64,000 nucleotides of DNA from Pontibacter actiniarum (GCF_003585765.1 NZ_CP021235.1:2914001-2978000), one strand, 5' to 3'. Counted from the stretch's first letter, positions 44,284 to 53,216 are shown. The notes: generated from the sequence alone by a model not told the origin. Translations and numbers: made by a program.

Positions 44284-45918
44284 ATGCTGCAATCTGAGCA
44301 CCTGCGTGGCGGCCGCCTGCTGTACGGCCTGCTGCTTGTCCTGTTTTTGCTGTTACTGTATAACTTAGGGGGCTGGGGCGTGATCGAGACCAGCGAGGCG
44401 CGCTACGCCGAGATCAGCCGCGAAATGTGGCAAAGCGGCCAGCTGCTTCACCCGCGCCTGCTGGGCATTCAGCACTTCCACAAGCCGCCGGTCACCTACC
44501 AGGTTTCCGCCCTCGGCATGGAGCTGTTCGGCCCCAATGCCTTCGGGGCCCGCTTCTTTCTGCAGGTGTCACTCGTGCTGCAAGTATGGCTGGTGTACCT
44601 GATCGGCAAACTGCTTTTCAGGGATGGGCGGCAAGCCCTGCTGGCGGCCGTTGTTTACCTGACGATCCCCGCCGTGCTGCTCTCAGCCCGGAACCTCACC
44701 ACCGACTCCTTCCTCACAACCTTTGAGCTTGCCGCCATTTGGGCCTGGCTCAGGTATAAAGCCGATGCCAAAGCCGGCTGGCTGTACCTCTTTTACTTTT
44801 TGCTGGCGCTGGCCTTTCTGACGAAGGGGCCTGTGGGGCTGATTTTTCCGGCTCTGGTGGCCATTGGGCTGGCAGGTGGCTTTACAACAGCTAAAAAGCG
44901 TTCGCCAGCCTGGCACCATGTGCCGGCCATACTGCTTTTCCTGGTGATCGGTGGCTCCTGGTACGCCTACCTCATGCTACAGGACCCACAGTTCGTGGAC
45001 TACTTCCTGTTTAAACATACAGTCCAGCGCTACGCCAACCCTGAAACCTTCGGCCGCTCCAAGCCCTGGTGGTTTTACCTGGTGCTGGCCCCCGCGCTCA
45101 GCCTGCCCTGGTCTGCCATACTTGTGGTATACTTTAAAAAGCTGAAGGAGCTACCGGCACAGTTTAAGCGCCTGTTTATACTTTGGATACTCGTGCCGCT
45201 GGTGTTCTTTTCCTTCTCCGGGTCCAAGCTTATTCTCTACATCCTGCCGCTGTTTGCCGGGCAGGCCCTGCTTACGGCCTGGCTGCTCCGTGCCCTCTCT
45301 GCAGAGGCACTGCGGAAAGTAACGCGCGGCAGCCTGGTTTACTTTGGCGTGCTGGCGGTGGCCTTTCTTTTAGCCCCACTGTTACCTGTGGGCATCGACT
45401 TACCGCTGTGGGCACTGGTTTTTCCGGTGCTGATGCTGGTGGGGCTGTTTATCGTTTGGCGCAGGCCGTTACCCCAGCTGCAGGCGCTGCTGGCGGGTGC
45501 GCTGCTGTTCACCCTGCTGCTACTGCCCTACTCTACGCACCTGATGGGCCACAACCCGCAGCTGACCAACGGCAGTCGGCCTATAGCCAACGTTATCCGG
45601 CAGCATAACCTGGCGCAGCGACCGATATTAGTTTACAACAAGCTACTCCCTTCGCTAGCCTTTGAGTTGAACAGGAGCATTGTCTCCCTGGAAGATGGCA
45701 GCAGCGACCTGGACCGGGAAGTTCAGTTTGAGCGGGACGAGCGTTGGCGTGAGGACTTTTTACGGCTGGAAGACCCCGCAGATGCAGCGCGGCTGCGACA
45801 GCTCCTACAGCAGCAACCGGTGCTGGTGGTAAAAAACACCTTGCCCAAGGAGCGGCAGTGGCTGCTGCAGCATTTCAGCCAGCATGTGAAGGTGGGGAAG
45901 TGGACGGTCTTTTACTAA
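44284..45918 (+). CDS. ArnT-like glycosyltransferase family 39 membrane protein
   Basis: This 544-residue protein has about 12 helices and the GT39/PMT signature near the N-terminus: WGVIETSEARYAEISREMW (the Glu/Asp-Arg pair) and GIQHFHKPPVTYQVSALGMELFG. A C-terminal soluble part (about 440-544) follows. Such enzymes use polyprenyl-phosphate sugars outside the inner membrane to modify lipid A, arabinan or proteins. It begins five bases after the LABN gene stop, so it is co-translated with it. The acceptor is unknown; lipid A is the best guess. Confidence 0.92.
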   Translation: MLQSEHLRGGRLLYGLLLVLFLLLLYNLGGWGVIETSEARYAEISREMWQSGQLLHPRLLGIQHFHKPPVTYQVSALGMELFGPNAFGARFFLQVSLVLQVWLVYLIGKLLFRDGRQALLAAVVYLTIPAVLLSARNLTTDSFLTTFELAAIWAWLRYKADAKAGWLYLFYFLLALAFLTKGPVGLIFPALVAIGLAGGFTTAKKRSPAWHHVPAILLFLVIGGSWYAYLMLQDPQFVDYFLFKHTVQRYANPETFGRSKPWWFYLVLAPALSLPWSAILVVYFKKLKELPAQFKRLFILWILVPLVFFSFSGSKLILYILPLFAGQALLTAWLLRALSAEALRKVTRGSLVYFGVLAVAFLLAPLLPVGIDLPLWALVFPVLMLVGLFIVWRRPLPQLQALLAGALLFTLLLLPYSTHLMGHNPQLTNGSRPIANVIRQHNLAQRPILVYNKLLPSLAFELNRSIVSLEDGSSDLDREVQFERDERWREDFLRLEDPADAARLRQLLQQQPVLVVKNTLPKERQWLLQHFSQHVKVGKWTVFY

Positions 45919-46507
45919 GCAGCACGTACAGGTGAGCGCTTCCGGTACGCCAGGCATACGCATGACCTAATTCTTACTGGACCTCAGCCTGTACCTCCCT
46001 TTCCTCCGCTCACCGGGAAAGCTATTCCAGCTTTCCGCAGATGTCACCTCAGGAGCCTTTCGAAGGAGTAAAGTGTTGAAGCTGGCCGCAAAACCGGCAG
46101 CCTGTAAAGCCAGAAAGAAGCAGCAGTTTAAGGGGTGGTTTTGGCTCCGTTGCAGCAAATCCTGCCAATGTATAAAAGGCACCAGCGGGAGCTTGCGCCA
46201 GAAAAAATTCCGGAAGTTGGAGGAAGAGCTAACTCCAGGAAACAAGGAAAGCAGCGGCTAAGCAAGTATACTTTTCAAGCCGGTCAAGGTGCGAACCCGC
46301 CTTGTGGTTAGGCACACTGAAAACCTGAGCAGAAGGGACTAAAGCAACACAGTCGGAGTTCGCAAATCACCTACACCCGAGCCCTGCACCTCCGGCACGC
46401 TTTGAGCGAGGTTGCTTCAGGGTCGGTTCAACTTTTGAAGCACTGCTTCCTAAAGGCCATAAAACAAAAAAGGCTGATCCGAAGATCAGCCTTTTTAAGA
46501 TTTAGTG
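45919..46507. other. Intergenic region with palindromes, no gene seen
   Basis: The 548 bases before the tRNA terminator hold no convincing gene. A short open frame at 46073-46261 is Lys/Cys-rich with no family signature. Visible structure includes an 8-bp inverted repeat GGAAAGCT/AGCTTTCC (46016-46036) and the perfect palindrome AAGTATACTT (46264-46273), which is the dispersed heptamer read on both strands. The tRNA terminator occupies 46467-46496. Confidence 0.5.
46467..46496 (-). terminator. Terminator of the tRNA-Leu gene
   Basis: AAAAAGGCTGATC pairs perfectly with GATCAGCCTTTTT around a four-base loop (TTCG on the minus strand), ending in T5-6 on the minus strand. Confidence 0.85.
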
Positions 46508-46589
46508 TGCGCAAGAAAGGACTCGAACCTTCACACCTTGCGGAACTGCCGCCTGAAGACAGCGCGTCTACCAATTTCGCCACTTGCGC
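46508..46589 (-). tRNA. tRNA-Leu (anticodon CAG)
   Basis: Read on the minus strand, an 82-base class II tRNA starts GCGCAAG and ends CTTGCGC plus discriminator A. It has the Leu-type D arm (TGGCGAAATTGGTAGACGC), anticodon stem CTGTC/GGCAG with loop TTCAGGC giving CAG, a long variable arm and the T-loop GGTTCGAGTCC. CCA is not encoded. It reads CUG codons, the commonest Leu codon in this G+C-rich window. It has its own promoter and terminator. Confidence 0.93.
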
Positions 46590-46651
46590 TTAAGTCACTA
46601 TATCAATTTAACGTCCCAAAACCCTTTAACCCGTTGTGTTGATTGGGACTG

Positions 46652-46681
46652 CAAAAGTAACAGCTTGTTTGTAATTTGCAA
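46652..46681 (-). promoter_or_regulatory. Promoter of tRNA-Leu
   Basis: On the minus strand TTG (46681-46679) and TACTTTTG (46659-46652) are separated by exactly 19 bases, matching the Bacteroidota -33/-7 consensus. The tRNA 5' end lies about 63 bases downstream of the -7 box. Confidence 0.65.
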
Positions 46682-46700
46682 TACACTTCCGCTAAAATAT

Positions 46701-47420
46701 TTATTCTTTTTCGGCCGGCTCCTCCAGTACGATGGGCGTGATTTCCTTTCCGGAGAAACGCTCGATGCGGCGCAGCGTGCTAATACCAACGATAACCCAC
46801 AGAAAGCCAGCGGCAAAGCCTGCCAGCACGTCAGAGGCGTAGTGTACCCGCAGGTAAACCCGGCTAAAGCCAATCAGGAGAACAAAAATACTTAGCAGCA
46901 CAATGAGCGTGTTCCGCAGGTGCACATTCTTTACGTTGTGCCACACCAGGTAAATCAGAAGACCGTAGAAAGAGGCCGCCATCATACTGTGCCCGCTCGG
47001 GAAGCTGAGCCCGGAGGTCTCGACCAGGGGGGCCATAGGGCGTTCGCGGCCAAAGAAATACTTCAGGATCAGGTTCAGCGAAATACTCCCCAGCGCTACC
47101 ACTGGCACCTTGAGGGAGTTCCAGCGGTGCTTGCGCACAAACAGATAGTAGGCAATAAGGGCCAGTGCCGCCGGTGTAAGAAACTGCCGGGAGGCAAAAA
47201 AAGTGATAAACTTGATAAAGCCGTCCATGACGGGGTTGCCCAGGCTCGCCGCAAAGTCAAAGGCAGCCTCATCCATCCCCACCGTGTCGCCCTGCACCAC
47301 TTCGCTGCCCAGGTACAGGAAACCAACGATACAAACCAGGAACAGCAGCCACACAAATAGCAGCTCCACGGTAAAGAGTGCCGTGGAGGCCATCATTCTC
47401 TTATAGAAACTTCGGATCAT
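46701..47420 (-). CDS. Second PAP2 family phosphatase
   Basis: This 239-residue membrane protein has the same motifs as the first PAP2: KYFFGRERP, SFPSGHSM and SRVYLRVHYASDVLAG. The two share SGLSFPSGH, FYGLLIY and LLIGFSR and are clear paralogues. It ends in a charged tail (VLEEPAEKE). I use the start at 47420 because the upstream 17 codons add only a short non-hydrophobic extension. It diverges from the RNA phosphodiesterase gene. Substrate is unknown; lipid A or undecaprenyl pyrophosphate are likely. Confidence 0.88.
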   Translation of the reverse strand: MIRSFYKRMMASTALFTVELLFVWLLFLVCIVGFLYLGSEVVQGDTVGMDEAAFDFAASLGNPVMDGFIKFITFFASRQFLTPAALALIAYYLFVRKHRWNSLKVPVVALGSISLNLILKYFFGRERPMAPLVETSGLSFPSGHSMMAASFYGLLIYLVWHNVKNVHLRNTLIVLLSIFVLLIGFSRVYLRVHYASDVLAGFAAGFLWVIVGISTLRRIERFSGKEITPIVLEEPAEKE

Positions 47421-47509
47421 ATTGCTACAGAATTGTGAATACCCCATGCAAAGAGAGGCACAGTTGCCCATACCTCCGTATGCACGGATAAGTTACTAAT
47501 ACTTGAACT

Positions 47510-48055
47510 ATGAAAGAAAGCATCAGGTTATTTGTTGCCGCCGCTTTGCCCCCGGCGCTGGTAGACAGCTTACAGGAGCAGCTCCAGCACTTCTCCCACC
47601 CGGCTCTCCGTTTTATGCCGCGCGAGAACCTGCACCTTACGCTGTACTTCATCGGCCAAGTGCCACGGGAGCAGCTGCCGCTACTGCAACGGCAGATAGG
47701 CCGGGTCGCCAGCCGCCATCAGCCGTTTACGCTGCAACTGGAGCAAATAGAGCCGGGGCCAAAGCCAAAGAACCCGCGGCTGGTGTGGGCCAGGTTCGCA
47801 CCGCACCCAACTTTTGAGGCCTTGAGCAGGGAGTTGGCAGAAGCACTGACAGGGCAGCCTTTAAAGGGGCAGAAACCACTACCGCACATTACTCTGGCCC
47901 GCTTCCGCAAAGACCAGAAGCCGCAGCAGCCCCTCCCCCACGTTACGCCGGAGGAACCGCTGCAGCTCGCGGTGCAGGAGATTGCCCTCTGGCAATCGGC
48001 CCTGGGCTCGCCTCACCCTACCTACTCGGTGCTGTCGTCTTACCCACTGGGTTAA
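47510..48055 (+). CDS. thpR: RNA 2',3'-cyclic phosphodiesterase
   Basis: This 181-residue 2H-phosphoesterase opens with IRLFVAAALPPALVDSLQ and has two catalytic HxTx motifs, HLTLYFIG (near residue 43) and HITLARF (near 126). It opens 2',3'-cyclic phosphates on RNA ends; it was earlier called 2'-5' RNA ligase. Length is normal. A stand-alone CinA domain gene follows after 56 bases. Confidence 0.93.
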   Translation: MKESIRLFVAAALPPALVDSLQEQLQHFSHPALRFMPRENLHLTLYFIGQVPREQLPLLQRQIGRVASRHQPFTLQLEQIEPGPKPKNPRLVWARFAPHPTFEALSRELAEALTGQPLKGQKPLPHITLARFRKDQKPQQPLPHVTPEEPLQLAVQEIALWQSALGSPHPTYSVLSSYPLG

Positions 48056-48111
48056 AACCCGGCACCGCAAAAAGCAGTAATAAGCACTATTTTACGACCA
48101 AGCGCATACAC

Positions 48112-48603
48112 ATGAACCAAACAGAGCTGACCGAACTAGTGTTGGGGTTAAAAGACAAGGGACTGACAGTGGCTTTTGCAGAGAGTTGCACAGCAGGCTT
48201 ACTGGCTGCTGAATTCGTAAAGGCCAAGGGAGCCAGCGATGTGCTCAAGGGCAGCCTGGTGGTATACCAGCCGGAAGTAAAGCAGAAGCTCCTCGGCGTA
48301 AAGAAGGATACCCTGGACCTCTACACCGCGGAGTCGCAGCAGGTAACCAATGAGATGGTAATGGGCCTGCAGAAGCAGCTGGGGGCGGACATCAGCATTG
48401 CCACCACCGGGCTGGCAGGCCCCGGCGCCTCCGAAACCGAAGAAAAGCCGGTGGGCACCATGTTCGTGTCTTTCCTCTATGACGGGAAGGCGGAAGAGTT
48501 CCGGGAAGAGTTTAAAGGCAACTCCGACAGCGTGCGCAAGCAACTGGTGGAGTATATTCTGCAGAAACTAAACGGGGTGCTAAAGCAGCATTACGACCGC
48601 TAA
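48112..48603 (+). CDS. Stand-alone CinA C-terminal domain protein (nicotinamide-nucleotide amidohydrolase)
   Basis: This 163-residue protein consists of only the CinA C-terminal domain: TVAFAESCTAGLLAAEFV, KGSLVVYQPEVKQKLLGV and ISIATTGLAGPGASETEEKPVGT. Family members (PncC) hydrolyse NMN to nicotinate mononucleotide. It is paralogous to the C-terminal half of the full-length CinA at 17769-19028. The DNA segment here has no sign of degeneration. Confidence 0.92.
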   Translation: MNQTELTELVLGLKDKGLTVAFAESCTAGLLAAEFVKAKGASDVLKGSLVVYQPEVKQKLLGVKKDTLDLYTAESQQVTNEMVMGLQKQLGADISIATTGLAGPGASETEEKPVGTMFVSFLYDGKAEEFREEFKGNSDSVRKQLVEYILQKLNGVLKQHYDR

Positions 48604-48636
48604 CCCTTAACTTGCGCCAACACCCACTTTTATACT

Positions 48637-49314
48637 TTGCCCCAACTCCCCGATAGCGGCTTTACGCGCGTAGCCTCCTTTTACGATGCCCTGGCCCGGC
48701 TGGTGTACGGCAGCGCCCTGGAGCAGGCGCAAGGGGCACTGCTGCCGTTTCTGCCACGGCAGGCACGGGTGCTGGTGATCGGGGGCGGCAGCGGCTGGCT
48801 TCTGGAGCAGCTTTTGGTAACAGGCAAACAGCTCGAGATCCTCTACCTTGATGCCGCCCCGGCCATGCTGGAGCGGGCACAGAAGCGGTACAGGGCGTTC
48901 GGGCAGGCGCACGCTTGCAGGGTCAGCTTCCGGCTAGGCACGGAGCAGGCGCTGCAGCCGCAGGAGCAATTTGACGTTATATTCACGCCTTTTCTCCTGG
49001 ACCTCTTCCCGCCCCTGCGCCTGCGCCGCCTCATGTCGCGCCTCTCGGCCGCGCTGGCCTATCAAGGGCTGTGGCTCTTTGCAGATTTCTGGCCCGTGCG
49101 GCAGCCCCCACCGTGGTGGCAGCGCCAACTGGCCCGAAGCATGTACCTGTTTTTCGGGTTGATCAGCGGGATAAAGGCAAAGCAGTTTCCGAGCTATGGC
49201 CGCCATTTTAGCGCGTTAGGCTTTCAGGAAAAGTATAGCCGCGCCTTCTTCCGGGGCATGGTGCAGGCAAAGGTGCTCCAGCGGCCTATGCCGTCCGTGC
49301 CGGAGTGTGCCTGA
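48637..49314 (+). CDS. SAM-dependent methyltransferase
   Basis: This 225-residue class I methyltransferase has the SAM-binding motif VLVIGGGSGWLLEQLL (near 45-60), LYLDAAPAMLERAQ (acidic residue after strand 2) and FDVIFTPFLLDLF as the strand-4 segment. The likely start is TTG at 48637; there is no in-frame ATG before the SAM motif. The substrate is unknown. It follows the CinA-like gene by 33 bases and may be co-transcribed. Confidence 0.83.
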   Translation: MPQLPDSGFTRVASFYDALARLVYGSALEQAQGALLPFLPRQARVLVIGGGSGWLLEQLLVTGKQLEILYLDAAPAMLERAQKRYRAFGQAHACRVSFRLGTEQALQPQEQFDVIFTPFLLDLFPPLRLRRLMSRLSAALAYQGLWLFADFWPVRQPPPWWQRQLARSMYLFFGLISGIKAKQFPSYGRHFSALGFQEKYSRAFFRGMVQAKVLQRPMPSVPECA

Positions 49315-49462
49315 GGCGGCCGCCGCACAAGCGGAAAAGCAGGCCAGCCGTGCTCCCCAAAAGTATAGCTCGGAAGCGCCGGATGCCCAAATCACTGTCC
49401 AAACATTGCTCTCTTGCTTTCTCATCACTATATTTAGTGATTCATCTACACGAACCAATCCA

Positions 49463-51295
49463 ATGAGATCTAAACTGTACAGCCTGCTTGGGCTGGCACT
49501 GGGGCTGACGCTGCAGCCGGTGCTTGCGCAGCAGCAGGCAAAGTATGAACTGTCCTTCCCCAACGCGGTACACCATGAGGCAGAGGTAAAGGTAACCTTC
49601 TCCAACATCCAGGGCGACACCCTGAAAGTGCTGATGCCGCGCACCTCCCCCGGCCGCTACGCCGTACATGAGTTCGCCAAAAACGTGTACAACGTACGCG
49701 CCACCGATACCCAGGGCCAGCCGCTCCAGATCTTCCGCCCGAACACCAGCGAGTGGGATGTGCTGGGCCACCAGGGCGAGGTCACCGTTAGCTATACCCT
49801 TTTTGCAGACCACGCCGACGGCACCTATGCCGGTGTAGACGAGACACACGCGCACCTGAACATGCCTGCCACACTGATGTACGCCCGCGGTTTTGAGCAG
49901 TCGCCGGCCTACGTGACCTTTAACATGCCGCAGGGCAGCAACTGGAAGGTAGCCACGCAGCTTCGCCAAGAGCAGGGAAACACGTACTACGCCCCGCATT
50001 TTCAGTACCTGATGGACAGCCCCACCGAGCTGAGCGATTTCGACTTTGCCGAATGGACCGTGAAAGAGGGAGGCAAAGAAAAAGCCGTTCAGGTGGCACT
50101 TCACCACACAGGCACCCAGGAGCAGTTTGACGCTTATGTGGCGCAGGCGAAGAAGATTGTGGCAGAGCAGCGCGCAGTTTTCGGAGAGCTGCCCGACTAC
50201 GACTTCGGCCGTTACACGTTTATCGGGTGCTATATGCCCCAGGCCGTGGGCGACGGCATGGAGCACCGCAACTCCACCGTGCTCACCAGTTCCCGCGCGC
50301 TGGCCGCTGCCATGAACCCGCTGCTGAACACGGTGTCGCATGAGTTCTTCCACGCCTGGAACGTGGAGCGCATCCGGCCGGCTTCGCTTGAGCCGTTCAA
50401 CTTTCAGGAAGCGAACATGTCGGAGGCACTGTGGCTGGCAGAGGGCTTTACCAGCTACTACGGCGACCTTACCATGGCCCGCACCGATATTTTCGGCCTG
50501 AAGGAGTATGCGGATGGCCTGGCCGGTGACCTGAACTATGTGCTGCTGCTCCCGGGCCGCCAGTACCACAGCCTGGTAGAGATGAGCCAGCAGGCCCCTT
50601 TTGTGGATGCCGCGCGCTCCGTGGACCCCGTTAACCGCCAGAACACCTTTATCTCCTACTACACCTATGGCAGCATGACCGGCCTCGCGCTGGACATGAC
50701 CCTGCGCCAGCAGTACAACAAAACCCTCGACGACTTTATGCAGGCGCTCTGGCGCAAGTACGGGGCACCCGAAAAGCCGTACACGCTGGCGGACGTGCAG
50801 GAGACGCTGGCAGAGGTAAGCGGAGACGCCGCCTGGGCAAAGCAGTTCTTCCAGCAGAGCGTTTACGGAAGCCAGTTGCCGGACTTTACACCGCTGCTGG
50901 CCAGGGCCGGGCTGGAACTGCGCAAGTCTAAACCGGGGGAGGCAACGATTGGCATGGTAGGGCTGAAGTACGGGAAGGAGGGCGCAACCATCCTGAACGG
51001 CACCTTTGTAAACTCTGGCGCCTATAAGGCAGGCTTAGACCGTACGGATGTGATTCTGACGCTGGACGGCCGCAAAATCAAAAGAGAAAAAGACCTGCAG
51101 AAGGTGCTGAGCAAGCACAAGCCGGGCGACAGCATTCCGGTCACCTTTAACCGCCTCGGCAAAACCCAAAGCACCACCCTTACCCTGGAGGAGGTACAAA
51201 CGCTGGAGGTAGTGCCGTACGAAAGCACAGGCAAGCAGCTAACGCCGGAAATGCAGGCGTATCGTGCCGCATGGCTGGGCTCCAAGGCAGAGTAA
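49463..51295 (+). CDS. M61 family metallopeptidase with PDZ domain
   Basis: This 610-residue exported protein has a signal peptide (MRSKLYSLLGLALGLTLQ...LAQ). An N-terminal beta domain covers about 24-180. The peptidase domain has VSHEFFHAWNVERIRP with the HEFFH zinc motif (near residues 293-297) and LWLAEGFTSYYG with the third ligand. A PDZ domain lies near the C-terminus (GLKYGKEGATILNGTFVNSG to LTLEEV). Homologues are glycyl aminopeptidases. I start at 49463, where the signal peptide begins. Confidence 0.93.
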   Translation: MRSKLYSLLGLALGLTLQPVLAQQQAKYELSFPNAVHHEAEVKVTFSNIQGDTLKVLMPRTSPGRYAVHEFAKNVYNVRATDTQGQPLQIFRPNTSEWDVLGHQGEVTVSYTLFADHADGTYAGVDETHAHLNMPATLMYARGFEQSPAYVTFNMPQGSNWKVATQLRQEQGNTYYAPHFQYLMDSPTELSDFDFAEWTVKEGGKEKAVQVALHHTGTQEQFDAYVAQAKKIVAEQRAVFGELPDYDFGRYTFIGCYMPQAVGDGMEHRNSTVLTSSRALAAAMNPLLNTVSHEFFHAWNVERIRPASLEPFNFQEANMSEALWLAEGFTSYYGDLTMARTDIFGLKEYADGLAGDLNYVLLLPGRQYHSLVEMSQQAPFVDAARSVDPVNRQNTFISYYTYGSMTGLALDMTLRQQYNKTLDDFMQALWRKYGAPEKPYTLADVQETLAEVSGDAAWAKQFFQQSVYGSQLPDFTPLLARAGLELRKSKPGEATIGMVGLKYGKEGATILNGTFVNSGAYKAGLDRTDVILTLDGRKIKREKDLQKVLSKHKPGDSIPVTFNRLGKTQSTTLTLEEVQTLEVVPYESTGKQLTPEMQAYRAAWLGSKAE

Positions 51296-51301
51296 GGCAA
51301 T

Positions 51302-51340
51302 AAGCACTGTGGCCAGCCGTTTTAGCCACAGTTGCTTTTA
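51302..51340 (+). terminator. Probable terminator after the M61 gene
   Basis: CTGTGGC/GCCACAG stem with flanking AAGCA/TTGCTT forms an imperfect hairpin followed by TTTTA. Confidence 0.6.
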
Positions 51341-51392
51341 AACTCTACAGCCCGTACCTTAGTATAAGAATTTATACTTCAGAGATTTCCAC

Positions 51393-52046
51393 GTGAAAAA
51401 TATATTTAGAACAGTATTAGTCGCAGGGCTGCTTTACGCGGGGCAGGCCACGGCACAGGAGATGAAGCCAAGCCTGGATGCCGCTCCCGTTCCAGCAGCT
51501 TCGGAGGCGGCCCCGGCACCGGTTGTTTCCGCGGAGCCGACTGCCGAAAAGCCGTCGTGGTCGGGCCCCAAGCTGAGCTACAGCCTGAACATGGGCGCAA
51601 GCTTCAGCAACGGCTTTGGCAGCGCGACCTATGTAGAGCCGTCCGTGCGCTACCAGGTAAGCAACCGCTTTCGGGTAAACACCAGTCTGGCGTACGTGCA
51701 CACCACACCGTACAACACTTCTGCTACAGGTCCTGAGGGCACCACCGTCATGTACCGCAACGGAGGCGGCAGCCACTATATCGCCAGCGTGGGGGTGGAT
51801 TACCTGGCAAGCGATCGGCTGATGCTGAGCGGCAACATCTGGCGCGACTTCTCTAACCTGCCTGCCGGAGACCTTAGCGCCGGCTTCTACAGCCCCGGCC
51901 GCATGGGGGCCGATTTCAGGGCAACGTATAAAATCACGGAGCACTTTACGGTTACAGGCGGTGTCCGCTACACAGAGGGCTCCTCCCCTTTCGGCAATCC
52001 GTACTACTCCCCTTTTGCGCCGGGCTTTGGCAACAGCAACTGGTAG
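51393..52046 (+). CDS. Predicted outer-membrane protein of unknown function
   Basis: This 217-residue protein starts with GTG and a signal peptide (NIFRTVLVAGLLYAGQATAQ). An Ala/Pro-rich stretch (about 25-52) precedes antiparallel beta segments (YSLNMGASFSNGFGSATYVE, RLMLSGNIWRDFSNLP, ADFRATYKITEHFTVTGGVR) that look like a small barrel. It ends PGFGNSNW with a terminal aromatic residue. I recognise no named family. It is followed by its own terminator. Confidence 0.7.
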   Translation: MKNIFRTVLVAGLLYAGQATAQEMKPSLDAAPVPAASEAAPAPVVSAEPTAEKPSWSGPKLSYSLNMGASFSNGFGSATYVEPSVRYQVSNRFRVNTSLAYVHTTPYNTSATGPEGTTVMYRNGGGSHYIASVGVDYLASDRLMLSGNIWRDFSNLPAGDLSAGFYSPGRMGADFRATYKITEHFTVTGGVRYTEGSSPFGNPYYSPFAPGFGNSNW

Positions 52047-52066
52047 CTAGGTAACTCCAGCTCATC

Positions 52067-52104
52067 ATAAAAACGCTTCTTTGTATACCAGAGAGGCGTT
52101 TTTT
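52067..52104 (+). terminator. Terminator after the 51393-52046 gene
   Basis: AAAAACGCTTCT pairs with AGAGGCGTTTTT (one G/T) around an 11-base loop. Confidence 0.75.
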
Positions 52105-52202
52105 ATGCGCTGCCCCGGCGTAAACACCCGTTGCGGCACCGTGCCTGCCTAACCTAATCTGCCCTTATCGTGTTATATAGTTAAAACAAACTGATTCAGA
52201 CA

Positions 52203-53216
52203 TTGCAGCAGCCTAACAACCACACCCGCCACATTAAAAACGAGCGCCTCGAAACTATAAAGCCTGCGTACAGGGGCAACAAAATCGTAAACGGCCGCTT
52301 TGCCAACGGAGAAGAGCTTTACAACCCGAACTTCAGAGACGTGCTGCGCTGGCAGCTGAGCAAGAACCCGCAGCACGACGAGAAAAAGCAGGACAACTAC
52401 ACGCCTCCCGTGCAGCACGGCAAAGCCTTTGTGCATGATGACAAGGACATGGTGGTTTGGCTGGGGCACGCCTCGTTCTTTATCCGCCTCAACGGCGTTA
52501 CCTTTCTCACGGACCCGGTTTTCTACGACCTCCCGCTGCTAAAGCGCAAGTCAGGTTTGCCGTGCGCCCCGGAGGAGCTGCGGAACGTAGACTTCATACT
52601 GCTCTCCCACGGCCACCGCGATCACCTGGACAAGAAGTCCATCCAGACCGTTATCGGGAGTAACCCGCAGGTAAAGGCACTGGCTCCGCTGCGCGCCGGC
52701 GACATACTGCGCGGCATCAACCCACACCTGCCTTACCAGGAAGCCGGCTGGTTCCAGAAGTATGACCTGGTGCCCGACGCGGTGGAGGTGTACTTTCTGC
52801 CGGCCTCGCACTGGTACCGCCGGGGGGCGCTGGACATGAACCGGGTACTCTGGGGCAGCTTCCTGATCAAGACGCCCACCCTGACCCTGTACTTTGCCGG
52901 AGACTCGGCCTTCTCGACGCACTACGACGACATAGAGGCCCTGTTTGGTCCGCTGGATGTGTGCCTCATGCCGGTAGGGGCCTACAAGCCCGCGTTCCTG
53001 ATGAGCAAAAGCCACATGAACCCAAACGAGGCCGTGAAGGCGTACAACCGCCTGCGCGGCGGCATGTTTATCCCGATGCACTACGGCACCTTCGACCTGT
53101 CGGATGAGCCGGCCAGTGAGCCGGTGCGCCTGCTGGAGCAAATCGCCTCCACCGGCGCGCTGCAGGGGCTGCGCATCCCGGCCATAGGCGAGTCGGTGTT
53201 ACTACATGAATTTTGA
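52203..53216 (+). CDS. MBL-fold metallo-hydrolase (NAPE-PLD/UlaG-like)
   Basis: This 337-residue protein has the metallo-beta-lactamase motif LLSHGHRDHLDKKS (HxHxDH), preceded by MVVWLGHASFFIRLNGVTFLTDPV, and later FAGDSAFSTHYDDI and FIPMHYGTFDLSDEP with further metal ligands. This block layout is that of the N-acylphosphatidylethanolamine phospholipase D-like group. No signal peptide is seen. The likely start is TTG at 52203, as no in-frame ATG precedes the conserved region. The substrate is unknown. Confidence 0.87.
   Translation: MQQPNNHTRHIKNERLETIKPAYRGNKIVNGRFANGEELYNPNFRDVLRWQLSKNPQHDEKKQDNYTPPVQHGKAFVHDDKDMVVWLGHASFFIRLNGVTFLTDPVFYDLPLLKRKSGLPCAPEELRNVDFILLSHGHRDHLDKKSIQTVIGSNPQVKALAPLRAGDILRGINPHLPYQEAGWFQKYDLVPDAVEVYFLPASHWYRRGALDMNRVLWGSFLIKTPTLTLYFAGDSAFSTHYDDIEALFGPLDVCLMPVGAYKPAFLMSKSHMNPNEAVKAYNRLRGGMFIPMHYGTFDLSDEPASEPVRLLEQIASTGALQGLRIPAIGESVLLHEF

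Noticed and set aside
46073..46261. Plus-strand open frame of 62 codons
   Set aside because: Lys/Cys-rich product without signal, motif or upstream promoter, in a stretch with palindromes and no coding character.
46402..46593. Plus-strand open frame of 63 codons
   Set aside because: It runs antisense through the tRNA-Leu gene and its terminator; the tRNA is much better supported.
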